Below, in pieces: positions 1 to 8,107 of a stretch of DNA of 64,000 bases. Source of the stretch: an uncultured Chlorobiaceae bacterium. GTDB lineage: Bacteria; Bacteroidota; Chlorobiia; Chlorobiales; Chlorobiaceae. A program made the translations under genes and the position numbers. The notes under the pieces were generated by a model that was given only the letters and a program-made list of their open reading frames with translations, was not told the origin of the DNA and searched no databases. How positions within the stretch are numbered: position 1 is the first letter of the stretch; the number at the start of each line of letters is the position of its first letter. Where the stretch lies: the NCBI GenBank assembly GCA_903994455.1, contig CAJEXI010000003.1, positions 100,671 to 164,670 of the forward strand, in the 5' to 3' direction.

Positions 1-255
1 GTAATGCTACAATTTTGGAATTTATTTAATGCAAAAGCTTTTGCAACAGGTAAATCAGCATTTCACGGATTAAGTAAAAGTATGGGATTTTTGATTGTTG
101 CCGTTTTGATTTTAGTTGGACAGTATTTAATAGTCTCTTATGGTGGAGAAGTATTTAGAACAGTCCCTCTATCTCCAAAAGACTGGGTCATAATTATTGG
201 TTCGACATCATTTGTTTTGTGGATCGGAGAGTTCCTGAGAGCAGTCAGGCGGTAG
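1..255 (+). CDS. Cation-transporting P-type ATPase, C-terminal end (partial)
   Basis: The reading frame is open from the first base and ends at a normal stop, so only the last ~84 residues of a larger protein are present. The segment FWNLFNAKAF followed by two hydrophobic helices and the ending FRTVPLSPKDWVIIIG...WIGEFLR match the C-terminal transmembrane block of Ca2+-type P-type ATPases (family knowledge). The catalytic domains lie outside the window. The ion is inferred, probably Ca2+. The gene marks the chromosomal left border of the accessory island. Confidence 0.7.
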   Translation, partial: VMLQFWNLFNAKAFATGKSAFHGLSKSMGFLIVAVLILVGQYLIVSYGGEVFRTVPLSPKDWVIIIGSTSFVLWIGEFLRAVRR

Positions 256-353
256 GATATATCGACAATGAGAGCAACCACAACCGTTGGGCGTTATCCA
301 CAAAGCGCCACAACGGAGGGGTTGTATTCTATGGCTATAAACCACTGACTCCT

Positions 354-395
354 CGCTGCCCTTGCTCATTTTCCGGCGGTGGCGCAGTTCTGCCT
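354..395 (+). pseudogene. Relic of the DUF4143 ATPase N-terminus
   Basis: About 42 bases here nearly repeat the stretch around 6835-6876, which encodes AALAHFPAVALLGP in the intact DUF4143 ATPase at 6803. The copy differs at a few bases and leads into no ORF. The rest of 256-476 shows no gene. It reads as the scar of an older ATPase copy and suggests repeated segment duplication and deletion at the island edge. Confidence 0.5.
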
Positions 396-476
396 GTAAA
401 GTAAGATTCTTGATTCAACAAGTGAGTGGTATACCCTAAAATTCAGGTAAATTGACGGATACAAAAGTGCAAGTAG

Positions 477-3400
477 ATGCCGAAAAGAGAACTGCCGCCT
501 TCCATGCTACCAAACACCAACAACGCCACCTCTGAATTCCCGCCCGATGAGCTTCTGATTTTCATCGGGCACAGCGATGATGCTTCTGCGGAAGCAAATG
601 CCATTCTTGAGCTGCAATCGGAGATCGAGAAGGATTTTCGACTGCTGCTGAAATCCAATCGTCATTGTTCAGTTTTCAAGCGTATCAGGCTGTGGGAGTG
701 GACGCTTGATGCACTGGCATTGCCCGGCGGCCAGGAGAGGGCAGTTAGCCCCGCGCTTGACCGTGCACAGATCGCCATTTTTGTTTTCAGGGAGCGTGTT
801 GGAGAGGTTACCTGGCAAGAGCTTGAGAAGGCCAGAAAGGGGAGCGCATCGTCGCAGCCCCATGTATTTGCCGTTTTTCCCGACGCAGCTCCAACTCAAG
901 CCAGGAATCAAACTCCACAGGCAAAACGTCAAGCCGCACAGGATTGGTTAACTTTGCTCGACTATCAGGATGCTCTCACGGTCGACTGGACAAACCCTGA
1001 TTCGCGCTCAGTAACCCCGACACCAACCTATCAGGATACAGAAGAGCTTAAGGCTATTATCCGTGACAAGGTGCGGATTGCCATTGCCGACATTCTTTCG
1101 GTCGATATCACCCGCCCGACTGACGGGATGGCCAGTAATGCAGAGGAGTTGCGCCGTTATCAGGGAGCGCTCAAAACCGAACTTGGCACCATCAGCCTGC
1201 TGGGTACTCATGCGCTTGAGAATATACCGGTAACGCTGACCGATACGTTTGTCTCCCTGCGTATTTCCGATACCTGGCGCACCGATATGCGGTGGAACCC
1301 GAAACACTCTTCTGAATCACAACAGCAAGAGCGTATTCGTAACCCTGAAGAGGTGGTCAGCCTTGTCTTTGAAATCTGTTCTCTCTTGCTGGTTATTGGC
1401 GATCCCGGTTCCGGTAAAACAACCCTGCTCAAACACTACGCCCTTGCATGTCTCGAAAATGAGCACTACACCACCCTTGGGTTCAAGGAGCCCGTGCTGG
1501 TTTTTTATCTCCCCTTGCGTGAGCTGGTCAAAAAAGGAGCTGATTATGATTCACTTCCTGCCAACCTTTTCGCGTGGAGTGAAAAGCATTCCCTTGGCAT
1601 AGCGGAGAAGCTCTTCTTTGACTGGCAGCATAACCGTCAAACCCTTCTTCTGCTTGATGGCCTTGACGAAATCAGCGATCCGCAGCAGCGCATCAAGGCT
1701 TGCGACTGGATTGACCGTATCGTCACCGGTTTTGAAAAAGCCAAAGTTGTTGTCACCACGCGTTATACCGGCTACCGGAAAGGTGACGGGATTGAACTTC
1801 GCTCCCGGCATGTGCGTGCTGATATCATGGACTTTTCGCCGGATCAGCAAAAAGAGTTTCTGGAGAAGTGGTTTCGCTCGGTGTTGTGCCGTGAGCTGCG
1901 TCCCGGGAGTAAAAGTCTGCAAGAGTGGAGAGAGGAGCAGGCAAAAAAGGCAGGGGAGAAGGCCGCCACCATTATTGCGTTTTTAGAGCGGGAAGAGAAC
2001 CAGAGTTTGCGCATGTTGGCCGCAGTTCCCATGCTGTTGCAGATTATGGCGATACTCTGGAAAGATCGCCACTACCTGCCCAAAACCCGTTCTGAGCTGT
2101 ACCATGCCGCCGTGAACTATATCCTTGACTATCGCGACCGCCAAAAAGAGATCTCTCCCCTGCTGAGTGCTGAAGATGCCCGGCGAGTTCTGACCCCGGT
2201 GTCGCTCTGGATGCAGGAGGATCTCGAAAAGGACGAGGCTGATAAAGCGTTGATGCAGGCCGAGATGCAGAAGCACCTGAAAACGCTTCACCAGCCCCCT
2301 TCAGTCGAGAAGTTCTGTGAGAATCTGATTGACCGTGCCGGGCTGCTGGTAGCCTATGGTGACAAGGAGTATCGTTTCCGCCATAAATCATTCCGGGAGT
2401 ACATGGCAGGCTTGCAGCTTGAGAAAAAAATGCACAGCAGCACTGGCCACCTCGACAAGTTGGTGAACAATTTCGGGAAAGACTGGTGGGAAGAGCCACT
2501 CCGTTTCTATATCGCCGAGGTTGATGCCGATGCCTTTGATGCCTTTATGGGGAAGCTGTTCGATGCAGAGGTCAGCGCCACGTTGAACCAGAAGCAGCAG
2601 GATTTACTGGTCACGCTCATCAATGAGGCGCGGCAGACAACAACGGAGGCCTTGCAGAAGAGATTGCTTGATTCGGCGACAACAACAAACCGGCAGCGCT
2701 ACATCATGCAATGCCTGAAAGCTATCGGCACTGCGGAGGCCTTTGAGACGGTGCAGAAGTTTCTTGATGCTCCCTTTGAGAAAAAAGCAGAAGCGCTGGA
2801 TGTTGCCTGTGAAATGGCGAACGTTACAGTGCAGGCAGGTGGAGCAGGCAACCGTGAGCGTTGTGAAGCAAATGCCTCTATAATAATGGACAAGCTTGGT
2901 GCTCACTATATTCTGATCAAGGGGGGGATATTCACCTTTTCCATGACGAAGAAGCCGGAAACAGTGGAGGATATCTACGTTGCAAAATACACCGTGACGA
3001 ACAAGCACTACCGTCAGTTTATCAACTATCTGGATTCAAAAGAGGCCGGTTATGCCGCCATACTGCCTGTTGAAAGCTACACAAAAAGCCTGTTTTCCCT
3101 GGCTGAAAGCATCAAGGGCTTCAGTGACTCTATAAAGGGCGAGAAATCGCTGGCAACACGATTTTGTTCTCCTTATGATGATGACAAACAGTTCAATAAG
3201 GATGATCAGCCGGTGCTTCGTCCAAGCTGGTATGCAGCCCGGGCATATTGCCTGTGGCTCTCATTGCTGGAGAGTGATGGCAGGCTTCCCGAACTCTATC
3301 GCCTGCCAACTGAAAAAGAGTGGGAGTATGCGGCAGGTGGAAAAGAGAGCAGAAAGTACCCTTGGGGCGATAAAGAGCCCTCGCCTACACTTGCCAATTA

Positions 3401-3683
3401 TAACAACAATGAAGGAGCCACAACACCGACAGGTCGTTATCCTGAAGGGGCTACACCTGAAGGGTTGCATGATATGGCGGGTAATGTGTGGGAGTGGACG
3501 GAGGATTTATATCAAAAAGGTATAAGCTGGCGTGCAATGCGAGGAGGTGCGTATTATAGTGATAATGCTGATGCTCTGCGCTGCTCCTCCCGGAACTACT
3601 ACAATCCGAGGCTCTACTACCTCAATGTTGGTTTTCGAGTGATTCGTTCCAGTCTTTTTCTTCCTGAAAATCTGATCCCCTGA
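477..3683 (+). CDS. NACHT NTPase with TIR/DUF4062-like N-terminus and DGR-diversified FGE/C-type-lectin domain (receptor 1)
   Basis: A 1068-residue STAND-type protein. Residues ~20-215 form an alpha/beta domain (LLIFIGHSDD, AIFVFRERVGEVTWQE) resembling TIR/DUF4062-like effector domains. The NACHT core follows: Walker A GDPGSGKTT at ~308-316, Walker B LLLLDGLDEI, sensor VVTTRYTGYRKGD, and a winged-helix end FRHKSFREYMAG. From ~833 comes an FGE-sulfatase fold (VTNKHYRQF, YRLPTEKEWEYAAGG, YPWG, HDMAGNVWEWTED, MRGGAYY). The last 40 residues carry VR1. The two catalytic FGE cysteines are absent, so this is a binding scaffold rather than an enzyme. A start at 504 would align better with the paralogue at 8108. 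By family knowledge, STAND NTPases sense a ligand, oligomerise and trigger the N-terminal effector; phage or cell defence is inferred. Confidence 0.88.
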   Translation: MPKRELPPSMLPNTNNATSEFPPDELLIFIGHSDDASAEANAILELQSEIEKDFRLLLKSNRHCSVFKRIRLWEWTLDALALPGGQERAVSPALDRAQIAIFVFRERVGEVTWQELEKARKGSASSQPHVFAVFPDAAPTQARNQTPQAKRQAAQDWLTLLDYQDALTVDWTNPDSRSVTPTPTYQDTEELKAIIRDKVRIAIADILSVDITRPTDGMASNAEELRRYQGALKTELGTISLLGTHALENIPVTLTDTFVSLRISDTWRTDMRWNPKHSSESQQQERIRNPEEVVSLVFEICSLLLVIGDPGSGKTTLLKHYALACLENEHYTTLGFKEPVLVFYLPLRELVKKGADYDSLPANLFAWSEKHSLGIAEKLFFDWQHNRQTLLLLDGLDEISDPQQRIKACDWIDRIVTGFEKAKVVVTTRYTGYRKGDGIELRSRHVRADIMDFSPDQQKEFLEKWFRSVLCRELRPGSKSLQEWREEQAKKAGEKAATIIAFLEREENQSLRMLAAVPMLLQIMAILWKDRHYLPKTRSELYHAAVNYILDYRDRQKEISPLLSAEDARRVLTPVSLWMQEDLEKDEADKALMQAEMQKHLKTLHQPPSVEKFCENLIDRAGLLVAYGDKEYRFRHKSFREYMAGLQLEKKMHSSTGHLDKLVNNFGKDWWEEPLRFYIAEVDADAFDAFMGKLFDAEVSATLNQKQQDLLVTLINEARQTTTEALQKRLLDSATTTNRQRYIMQCLKAIGTAEAFETVQKFLDAPFEKKAEALDVACEMANVTVQAGGAGNRERCEANASIIMDKLGAHYILIKGGIFTFSMTKKPETVEDIYVAKYTVTNKHYRQFINYLDSKEAGYAAILPVESYTKSLFSLAESIKGFSDSIKGEKSLATRFCSPYDDDKQFNKDDQPVLRPSWYAARAYCLWLSLLESDGRLPELYRLPTEKEWEYAAGGKESRKYPWGDKEPSPTLANYNNNEGATTPTGRYPEGATPEGLHDMAGNVWEWTEDLYQKGISWRAMRGGAYYSDNADALRCSSRNYYNPRLYYLNVGFRVIRSSLFLPENLIP
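3567..3651 (+). repeat. DGR variable repeat VR1
   Basis: Aligns base for base with the TR at 11790-11874. The core codons read AAC TAC TAC AAT, CCG AGG, CTC TAC TAC CTC AAT (NYYN-PR-LYYLN). Every difference from the TR is at a TR adenine, the signature of DGR adenine mutagenesis. The 3' part (GTTGGTTTTCGAGTGATTCG) is invariant and would serve as the IMH. Confidence 0.92.
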
Positions 3684-3753
3684 TATCTGGAACTCTGAAA
3701 AAAGAAGCTCACTCGACATTGCAGAACCAACAGGGGAAGGCTAGAAATTTTTT
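3652..3753 (+). promoter_or_regulatory. Conserved VR-distal flank, representative copy
   Basis: About 100 bases follow each VR almost unchanged: the codons for SLFLPENLIP, the stop, then non-coding sequence containing GATATCTGGAACTCTGAAAA and GGCTAGAAA plus a T-run. Copies start at 3652, 6561, 11196, 16697, 20706 and 25348; a truncated one starts at 32851. Conservation beyond the stop codon suggests a DNA- or RNA-level role in DGR homing or transcription termination. Recent segment duplication is the alternative. Confidence 0.5.
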
Positions 3754-3846
3754 TTTGCGGGAAGGCCATGCAGGTCAGGCTGATACTCATAATCTGTTGT
3801 TCTGTGCCGGTTGTCTTTTCTTCTTCTTGGCGTTTTCGGAAAAGAT

Positions 3847-3870
3847 GCCGAGCTGGTGCTCGGCGTTCCC
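3847..3870. repeat. Intergenic palindromic repeat
   Basis: GCCGAG-CTGGTG-CTCGGC followed by GTTCCC, in the ~285-bp gap between receptor 1 and hipB. It belongs to a dispersed family with members near 5735, 21182, 33756 and 46901. No gene is visible in the rest of 3754-3969. Confidence 0.5.
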
Positions 3871-3969
3871 AGGGGTGTGGTCGGAACGGGCTGTATCTCT
3901 TTGCGCTTTTGGCTGCTCTTTTCTATATTCGGTTATAAAAAGGTGGTAATATAGTTTAAAAGTTTATAT

Positions 3970-4314
3970 ATGACAGTTTATGTCGAAAAGGTGCCGATGC
4001 CATTGCCGGTTAAGCGAGCTGTCATGAAGTTTGGCAGGGATTTGTCGCTGGCTCGTCGCCGTCGCCGCTTTTCGCAGCAGTCGATGGCTGAGAGGATTGG
4101 TATTTCGGTTTCAAGCCTGAGACGGCTGGAAAAAGGTGATCCAACGTTGAGCTGGGGCACTATTGCCCGCGCCATGTATGTGCTTGGCGAGATTGAGAAG
4201 CTCAATCAACTGCTCGACACGGCAAACGATGATATCGGGCTTGTTCTGATGGATGAGCGGTTGCCCCGGCGTATTCGCTTCCGAAAACATTCACCAGAGT
4301 CTGGTGCGCTATGA
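3970..4314 (+). CDS. hipB: HipB-like XRE-family antitoxin/repressor
   Basis: 114 residues. A helix-turn-helix of the Cro/CI type lies at ~20-80 (FGRDLSLARRRRRFSQQSMA, ERIGISVSSLRRLEKGDPTLS). The stop overlaps the start of the HipA-like gene by 4 bases, the usual antitoxin-first arrangement. By family knowledge it should bind the operon promoter and neutralise HipA. The C-terminal RRIRFRKHS tail is basic. An XRE regulator upstream of a HipA-domain gene makes the call fairly firm. Confidence 0.8.
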   Translation: MTVYVEKVPMPLPVKRAVMKFGRDLSLARRRRRFSQQSMAERIGISVSSLRRLEKGDPTLSWGTIARAMYVLGEIEKLNQLLDTANDDIGLVLMDERLPRRIRFRKHSPESGAL

Positions 4315-5615
4315 GCCGGGCAATGCAGCGAGGCGCGACGGTTTGCCTTGGTGAAGGCGGGGTGGTTGTTGGCCAACTTGCCTATTCCCGCAGTGGAGTA
4401 CGTGAGAACTCTTCGTTTGTTTATAGCCAGCAGTGGCTTCAGTCGTTGGAACGCTTTTCAATCTCCCCTGACTTGCTGTTGACAGAAACACATCAGTACC
4501 ATAAGGCAGCTTCCGAAAATGACTCTGTTTTTCATTTCGCCATTGCCGATACGGCACCAGATGGCTGGGGTTGCCGTGTCATTGCGCGTGATCATGCAAA
4601 GCGTCGTGTCAAGCATAAGGCACAGGGGGAGGAGCCTTTTGCTCCTCTAACGCAATGGGACTATCTGGTCGGTGTGGATGATTTCAGTCGGGTTGGCGCC
4701 CTGCGTTTGCGTGATGAAACGGGTAACTATCTGCGAACCATTGAGAGTGGCGACAGGGCTACGCCGCCCTTGCTGGAGCTTGGTTCTCTGCTTGGGGCAA
4801 GCCATGCCGTTGAGCAGGGGAGGGAGACGGAAGCCGATCTTCGTTACCTTCGTGGCAGGGGAACCTCACTTGGGGGGCTTCGTCCGAAATGTTCTGTTCT
4901 TGATGACGATGGGCAGTTGGCCATCGGGAAGTTTCCAAGCGTCAAGGATCAGCGCAGTGTGACAAAAGGTGAAGTCTTGGCCTTGCGTCTTGCTGTCGTT
5001 GCCGGTATTGATGCCGCCCAGGCTCGTATTGTCTATGCTGATACCTCTCCAGTGGCTGTCGTGCGTCGTTTTGATCGCACGCTTGAGGGAACTCGTATTC
5101 CTTATCTTTCGGCAGCATCGCTTCTTCAGGCCCGTCGGGATGATGAGCGTGCATACAGCGAGATTGCCGAGCGTATCATCGCCACCTGTGCAGACCCATG
5201 GCACGATCTGGCAGAGCTGTGGCGTCGTATTGTTTTCAACCTGCTCATTACCAATGTGGATGATCATCTGCACAATCATGGCTTTCTGCATGTCGGTCAC
5301 GGCCAGTGGCGACTTGCGCCCGCCTTTGATCTCAACCCGTTCCCCGACAAGGAGCAGGAACTCAAGACCTGGCTGACGGAGGAGGCTGGTCCGGTATCCT
5401 CCATTAAAGAGGTGGTGCAAGTTGCCGGGCAGTTTTGGCTCGAAAGAGATCAAGCGCTCGAAATACTTCGGCAGGTTTGTAGAGCCGTGGAGAACTGGCG
5501 TGTTCTGGCTCTCACCCCGGCAGTTGGCATGCAGCCTCATGAGCTGAACGATTTTGCTCCAGCCTTTGAGCATGAACAGATGAAGCTGGCGGCTACTCTT
5601 CTCAGGCATGGTTAA
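4311..5615 (+). CDS. hipA: HipA-family serine/threonine kinase toxin
   Basis: 434 residues, a normal HipA length. The N-subdomain is followed by a P-loop-like RGTSLGGLRPK (~185), a catalytic loop FNLLITNVDDHLHNH (~310) with the expected D and N residues, and the metal-binding segment LAPAFDLNP (~340). HipA kinases phosphorylate aminoacyl-tRNA synthetases or similar targets and cause dormancy (family knowledge). The target here is unknown. All key motifs look intact and the gene is coupled to hipB by an ATGA overlap. Confidence 0.85.
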   Translation: MSRAMQRGATVCLGEGGVVVGQLAYSRSGVRENSSFVYSQQWLQSLERFSISPDLLLTETHQYHKAASENDSVFHFAIADTAPDGWGCRVIARDHAKRRVKHKAQGEEPFAPLTQWDYLVGVDDFSRVGALRLRDETGNYLRTIESGDRATPPLLELGSLLGASHAVEQGRETEADLRYLRGRGTSLGGLRPKCSVLDDDGQLAIGKFPSVKDQRSVTKGEVLALRLAVVAGIDAAQARIVYADTSPVAVVRRFDRTLEGTRIPYLSAASLLQARRDDERAYSEIAERIIATCADPWHDLAELWRRIVFNLLITNVDDHLHNHGFLHVGHGQWRLAPAFDLNPFPDKEQELKTWLTEEAGPVSSIKEVVQVAGQFWLERDQALEILRQVCRAVENWRVLALTPAVGMQPHELNDFAPAFEHEQMKLAATLLRHG

Positions 5616-5702
5616 GTGGGGAATGAGTAGAACTCATGAAAAAATTGCAAAATTGCTCCTGATTTGAAAATTATTGTGCTGTAGGATACTGATGGAGTCG
5701 AC

Positions 5703-5752
5703 GCCGATACCTGGGAGCGCCGATACCTGGGAGCGCCGAGCTCCAGCTCGGC
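5703..5752. repeat. Tandem 16-mer plus perfect palindrome
   Basis: GCCGATACCTGGGAGC occurs twice in tandem (5703-5718, 5719-5734). It runs directly into the palindrome GCCGAGCT-CC-AGCTCGGC (5735-5752), an 8-bp stem with a 2-base loop. This is the main structure in the otherwise gene-free stretch 5616-5999. Confidence 0.6.
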
Positions 5753-5999
5753 AGAAAACGAGGATAATGTGCTGAACCGATCGCCAGCAAAGCCTGAACT
5801 CACACAGCAAAGCCTCTCATGCTGCGCTGTTCCTCTGGCGTATGGGGAAATTTTTTTACGGTGTTGCTGGTTGTTTTGTACCGGTGTTGGATGGGGTGCA
5901 GCGATGATGGTGTTGTGGGTTGAATTATACCGTAATCATTGTATAATTATGTATAAATAGGTATAGTCGAATATAATTTCCAATAAATCAGGATTATCG

Positions 6000-6653
6000 A
6001 TGGATGCTATCAGAAATCCCTTCTCTCCCGGCGCTGGCTCTCCTCCTCCAGAACTGGCGGGACGTGATGCCATTCTGGAGCTTGCCAATGTGCTTTTCGG
6101 ACGGGTGCGCCTAAAACGCTCCGAAAAGAGCATGATGATGACAGGGTTGCGCGGTGTGGGCAAAACGGTTCTGCTCTATGATCCTTCACCACACCCTTTG
6201 TTGTGTGTAGAGGAGCCTGAAAATCAGCTCTATCCACGATTGCTGCATGAGCTGGCAGAGGCTTTTCGATTCGCCGGTGACCGAAGAGTTGACTCAAAAG
6301 CAGCAGGATTTGCTGATTGCTCTCGTAGAAGAGGCACCACAGCGAAAGATTGATGCCCTGCGAGATGTACGTTCCAAAATTCACCGTGACCAACCAGCTA
6401 CTCCAGGCGCTTAATCAGTTATCTGGATGTTCAAGAGCCCGAATTTGCAGAGAGGATTCCTCTCAAAACATACAGTGAGCGCTTGCGTAAAATGGCATCG
6501 GGCATCAAGGGATTCAGTGACTATCTAATTTTGAAGTGGGTCTTCGAGTGATTCGTTCCAGTCTTTTTCTTCCTGAAAATCTGATCCCCTGATATCTGGA
6601 ACTCTGAAAAAAGAAGCTCACTCGACAAAGAAGAACCAACATGGGGAGGCTAG
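6000..6653 (+). pseudogene. Mosaic pseudogene: AAA ATPase head, ATPase tail, NACHT-FGE relic
   Basis: Three gene pieces are joined. Residues 1-60 from 6000 resemble the head of an AAA ATPase (ELAGRDAILELA, Walker A GLRGVGKTVLL). The frame then jumps to LLCVEEPENQLYPRLL, a Walker-B/D-loop segment from a different ATPase. From ~6262 on, the DNA matches the receptor at 8108 (its 10180-10290 region, then 10510-10680) with deletions and broken frames, ending in the last ~25 bases of a VR (to 6560) and the conserved flank. No functional product is expected. Confidence 0.7.
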
Positions 6654-6802
6654 AAAATTTTTTTTGTGCAAAGCTATTCAGTTGGTGCTTTTCCACAAAC
6701 CTCTAACTAATTTGAAAGACAATTATCCATTGTTCATAAAAAAAATGTATATTTCCTCATTGAACCATGCAAATCATGGAATGAACATCCATAATTGATC
6801 AG

Positions 6803-7981
6803 ATGATCACCAGAACCCTTCACGACAAGCTTCTTGCTGCCCTTGCTCATTTTCCGGCAGTGGCGCTGCTTGGGCCTCGTCAGGTTGGAAAAACAACCCT
6901 GGCTCTTGAGGTTGGCCACACCTGCCCGAACGCCCTCTATCTTGATTTGGAATCGGAACAGGACAGAGCAAAAATGGCACATCCCGAGCTCTATCTCTCT
7001 GACCATCAGGATCGGCTTGTCATTCTGGATGAGGTTCATCGTGTTCCCGGTCTTTTCCCTCTTCTGCGGGGCCTTATCGACAGCGCTCGCCGGGCTGGTC
7101 GTAAAAGTGGGCAATACCTGCTTCTTGGGTCAGCCTCCCTCGACTTGCTTAAACAGTCCGGTGAAACACTGGCAGGCCGAATTGCCTATCTGGAGCTGGC
7201 ACCTTTTGGTGTTCTCGAAACTGGCGCATTTCCTCTTGATGATCTCTGGGTTCGTGGCGGCTTTCCAGACAGTCTGCTTGCCAAAACATCAACTGAAAGC
7301 CTTCGGTGGAGAACAAATTTTATTCGCACCTACCTCGAACGCGATATTCCCCAGTTTGGCCCTCGCATTGCGGCTGAAACATTACGAAGATTCTGGGTGA
7401 TGCTCGCCTGGCAGCAAGGCGGACTGCTCAATAGCGCCGATTTTGCCCGGAATCTTGGCGTTGATGTCAAAACCATCAACAACTACATCGATCTGCTGGT
7501 CGATCTGTTGCTTGTTCGTCGTTTGGCCCCATGGCATGGCAATATCGGCAAGCGCCTTGTCAAATCCCCAAAAGTCTCGGTGCGTGACAGCGGGCTTTTA
7601 CATGCCCTGCTCTCCATCCCGGACAAGGAGACACTTCTCTCGCATCCCGTTATCGGGCAGAGTTGGGAGTGCTTTGCGATTGAAAACATCCTTGCCGCTG
7701 CGCCGGATGATGTTCAGGGATATTTTTACCGCACAGGTGGAGGCGCTGAAATTGACCTGTTGCTCACCTGGCCGAATGGAAGTTTATGGGCGATTGAAAT
7801 AAAGCGAAGCATCTCCCCAAAACTGGAACGAGGATTCCATTTGGCCTGTGCCGACCTCAATCCTTCCCGAAAAATTGTTGTCTATCCGGGCAAAGAGCGT
7901 TATCGGCTTGCTCCCGACATTGAGGCGATGTCACTGGCCGATATTGCACAGCAATTGTCCGACATGGACAAGGGGGTATGA
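6803..7981 (+). CDS. AAA+ ATPase with C-terminal DUF4143
   Basis: 392 residues. An N-terminal AAA domain has Walker A LLGPRQVGKTTLA (~20-32), Walker B RLVILDEVHRVP (~72) and sensor LLLGSAS. The C-terminal DUF4143 region has RTYLERDIPQ, SAD-type helices and a nuclease-like EIDLLLTWPNG...AIEIKRS. The family is common in bacterial islands and often seen as a solitary ATPase; its biochemical role is not settled. A relic of its N-terminus lies at 354-395. The ATG is the first in frame and gives the standard family N-terminus. Not obviously coupled to its neighbours. Confidence 0.82.
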   Translation: MITRTLHDKLLAALAHFPAVALLGPRQVGKTTLALEVGHTCPNALYLDLESEQDRAKMAHPELYLSDHQDRLVILDEVHRVPGLFPLLRGLIDSARRAGRKSGQYLLLGSASLDLLKQSGETLAGRIAYLELAPFGVLETGAFPLDDLWVRGGFPDSLLAKTSTESLRWRTNFIRTYLERDIPQFGPRIAAETLRRFWVMLAWQQGGLLNSADFARNLGVDVKTINNYIDLLVDLLLVRRLAPWHGNIGKRLVKSPKVSVRDSGLLHALLSIPDKETLLSHPVIGQSWECFAIENILAAAPDDVQGYFYRTGGGAEIDLLLTWPNGSLWAIEIKRSISPKLERGFHLACADLNPSRKIVVYPGKERYRLAPDIEAMSLADIAQQLSDMDKGV

Positions 7982-8107
7982 ATTATACTGATTTGATTGT
8001 ATAATCATGTAATAACCTCTCACCGAGCTTTAATGCTCTTGTGGCTGGTATTCTCAGAGTGGTTGAAATTGCGTAGCTTCATTCTTGCCTGAAACATTGA
8101 TTCATAA

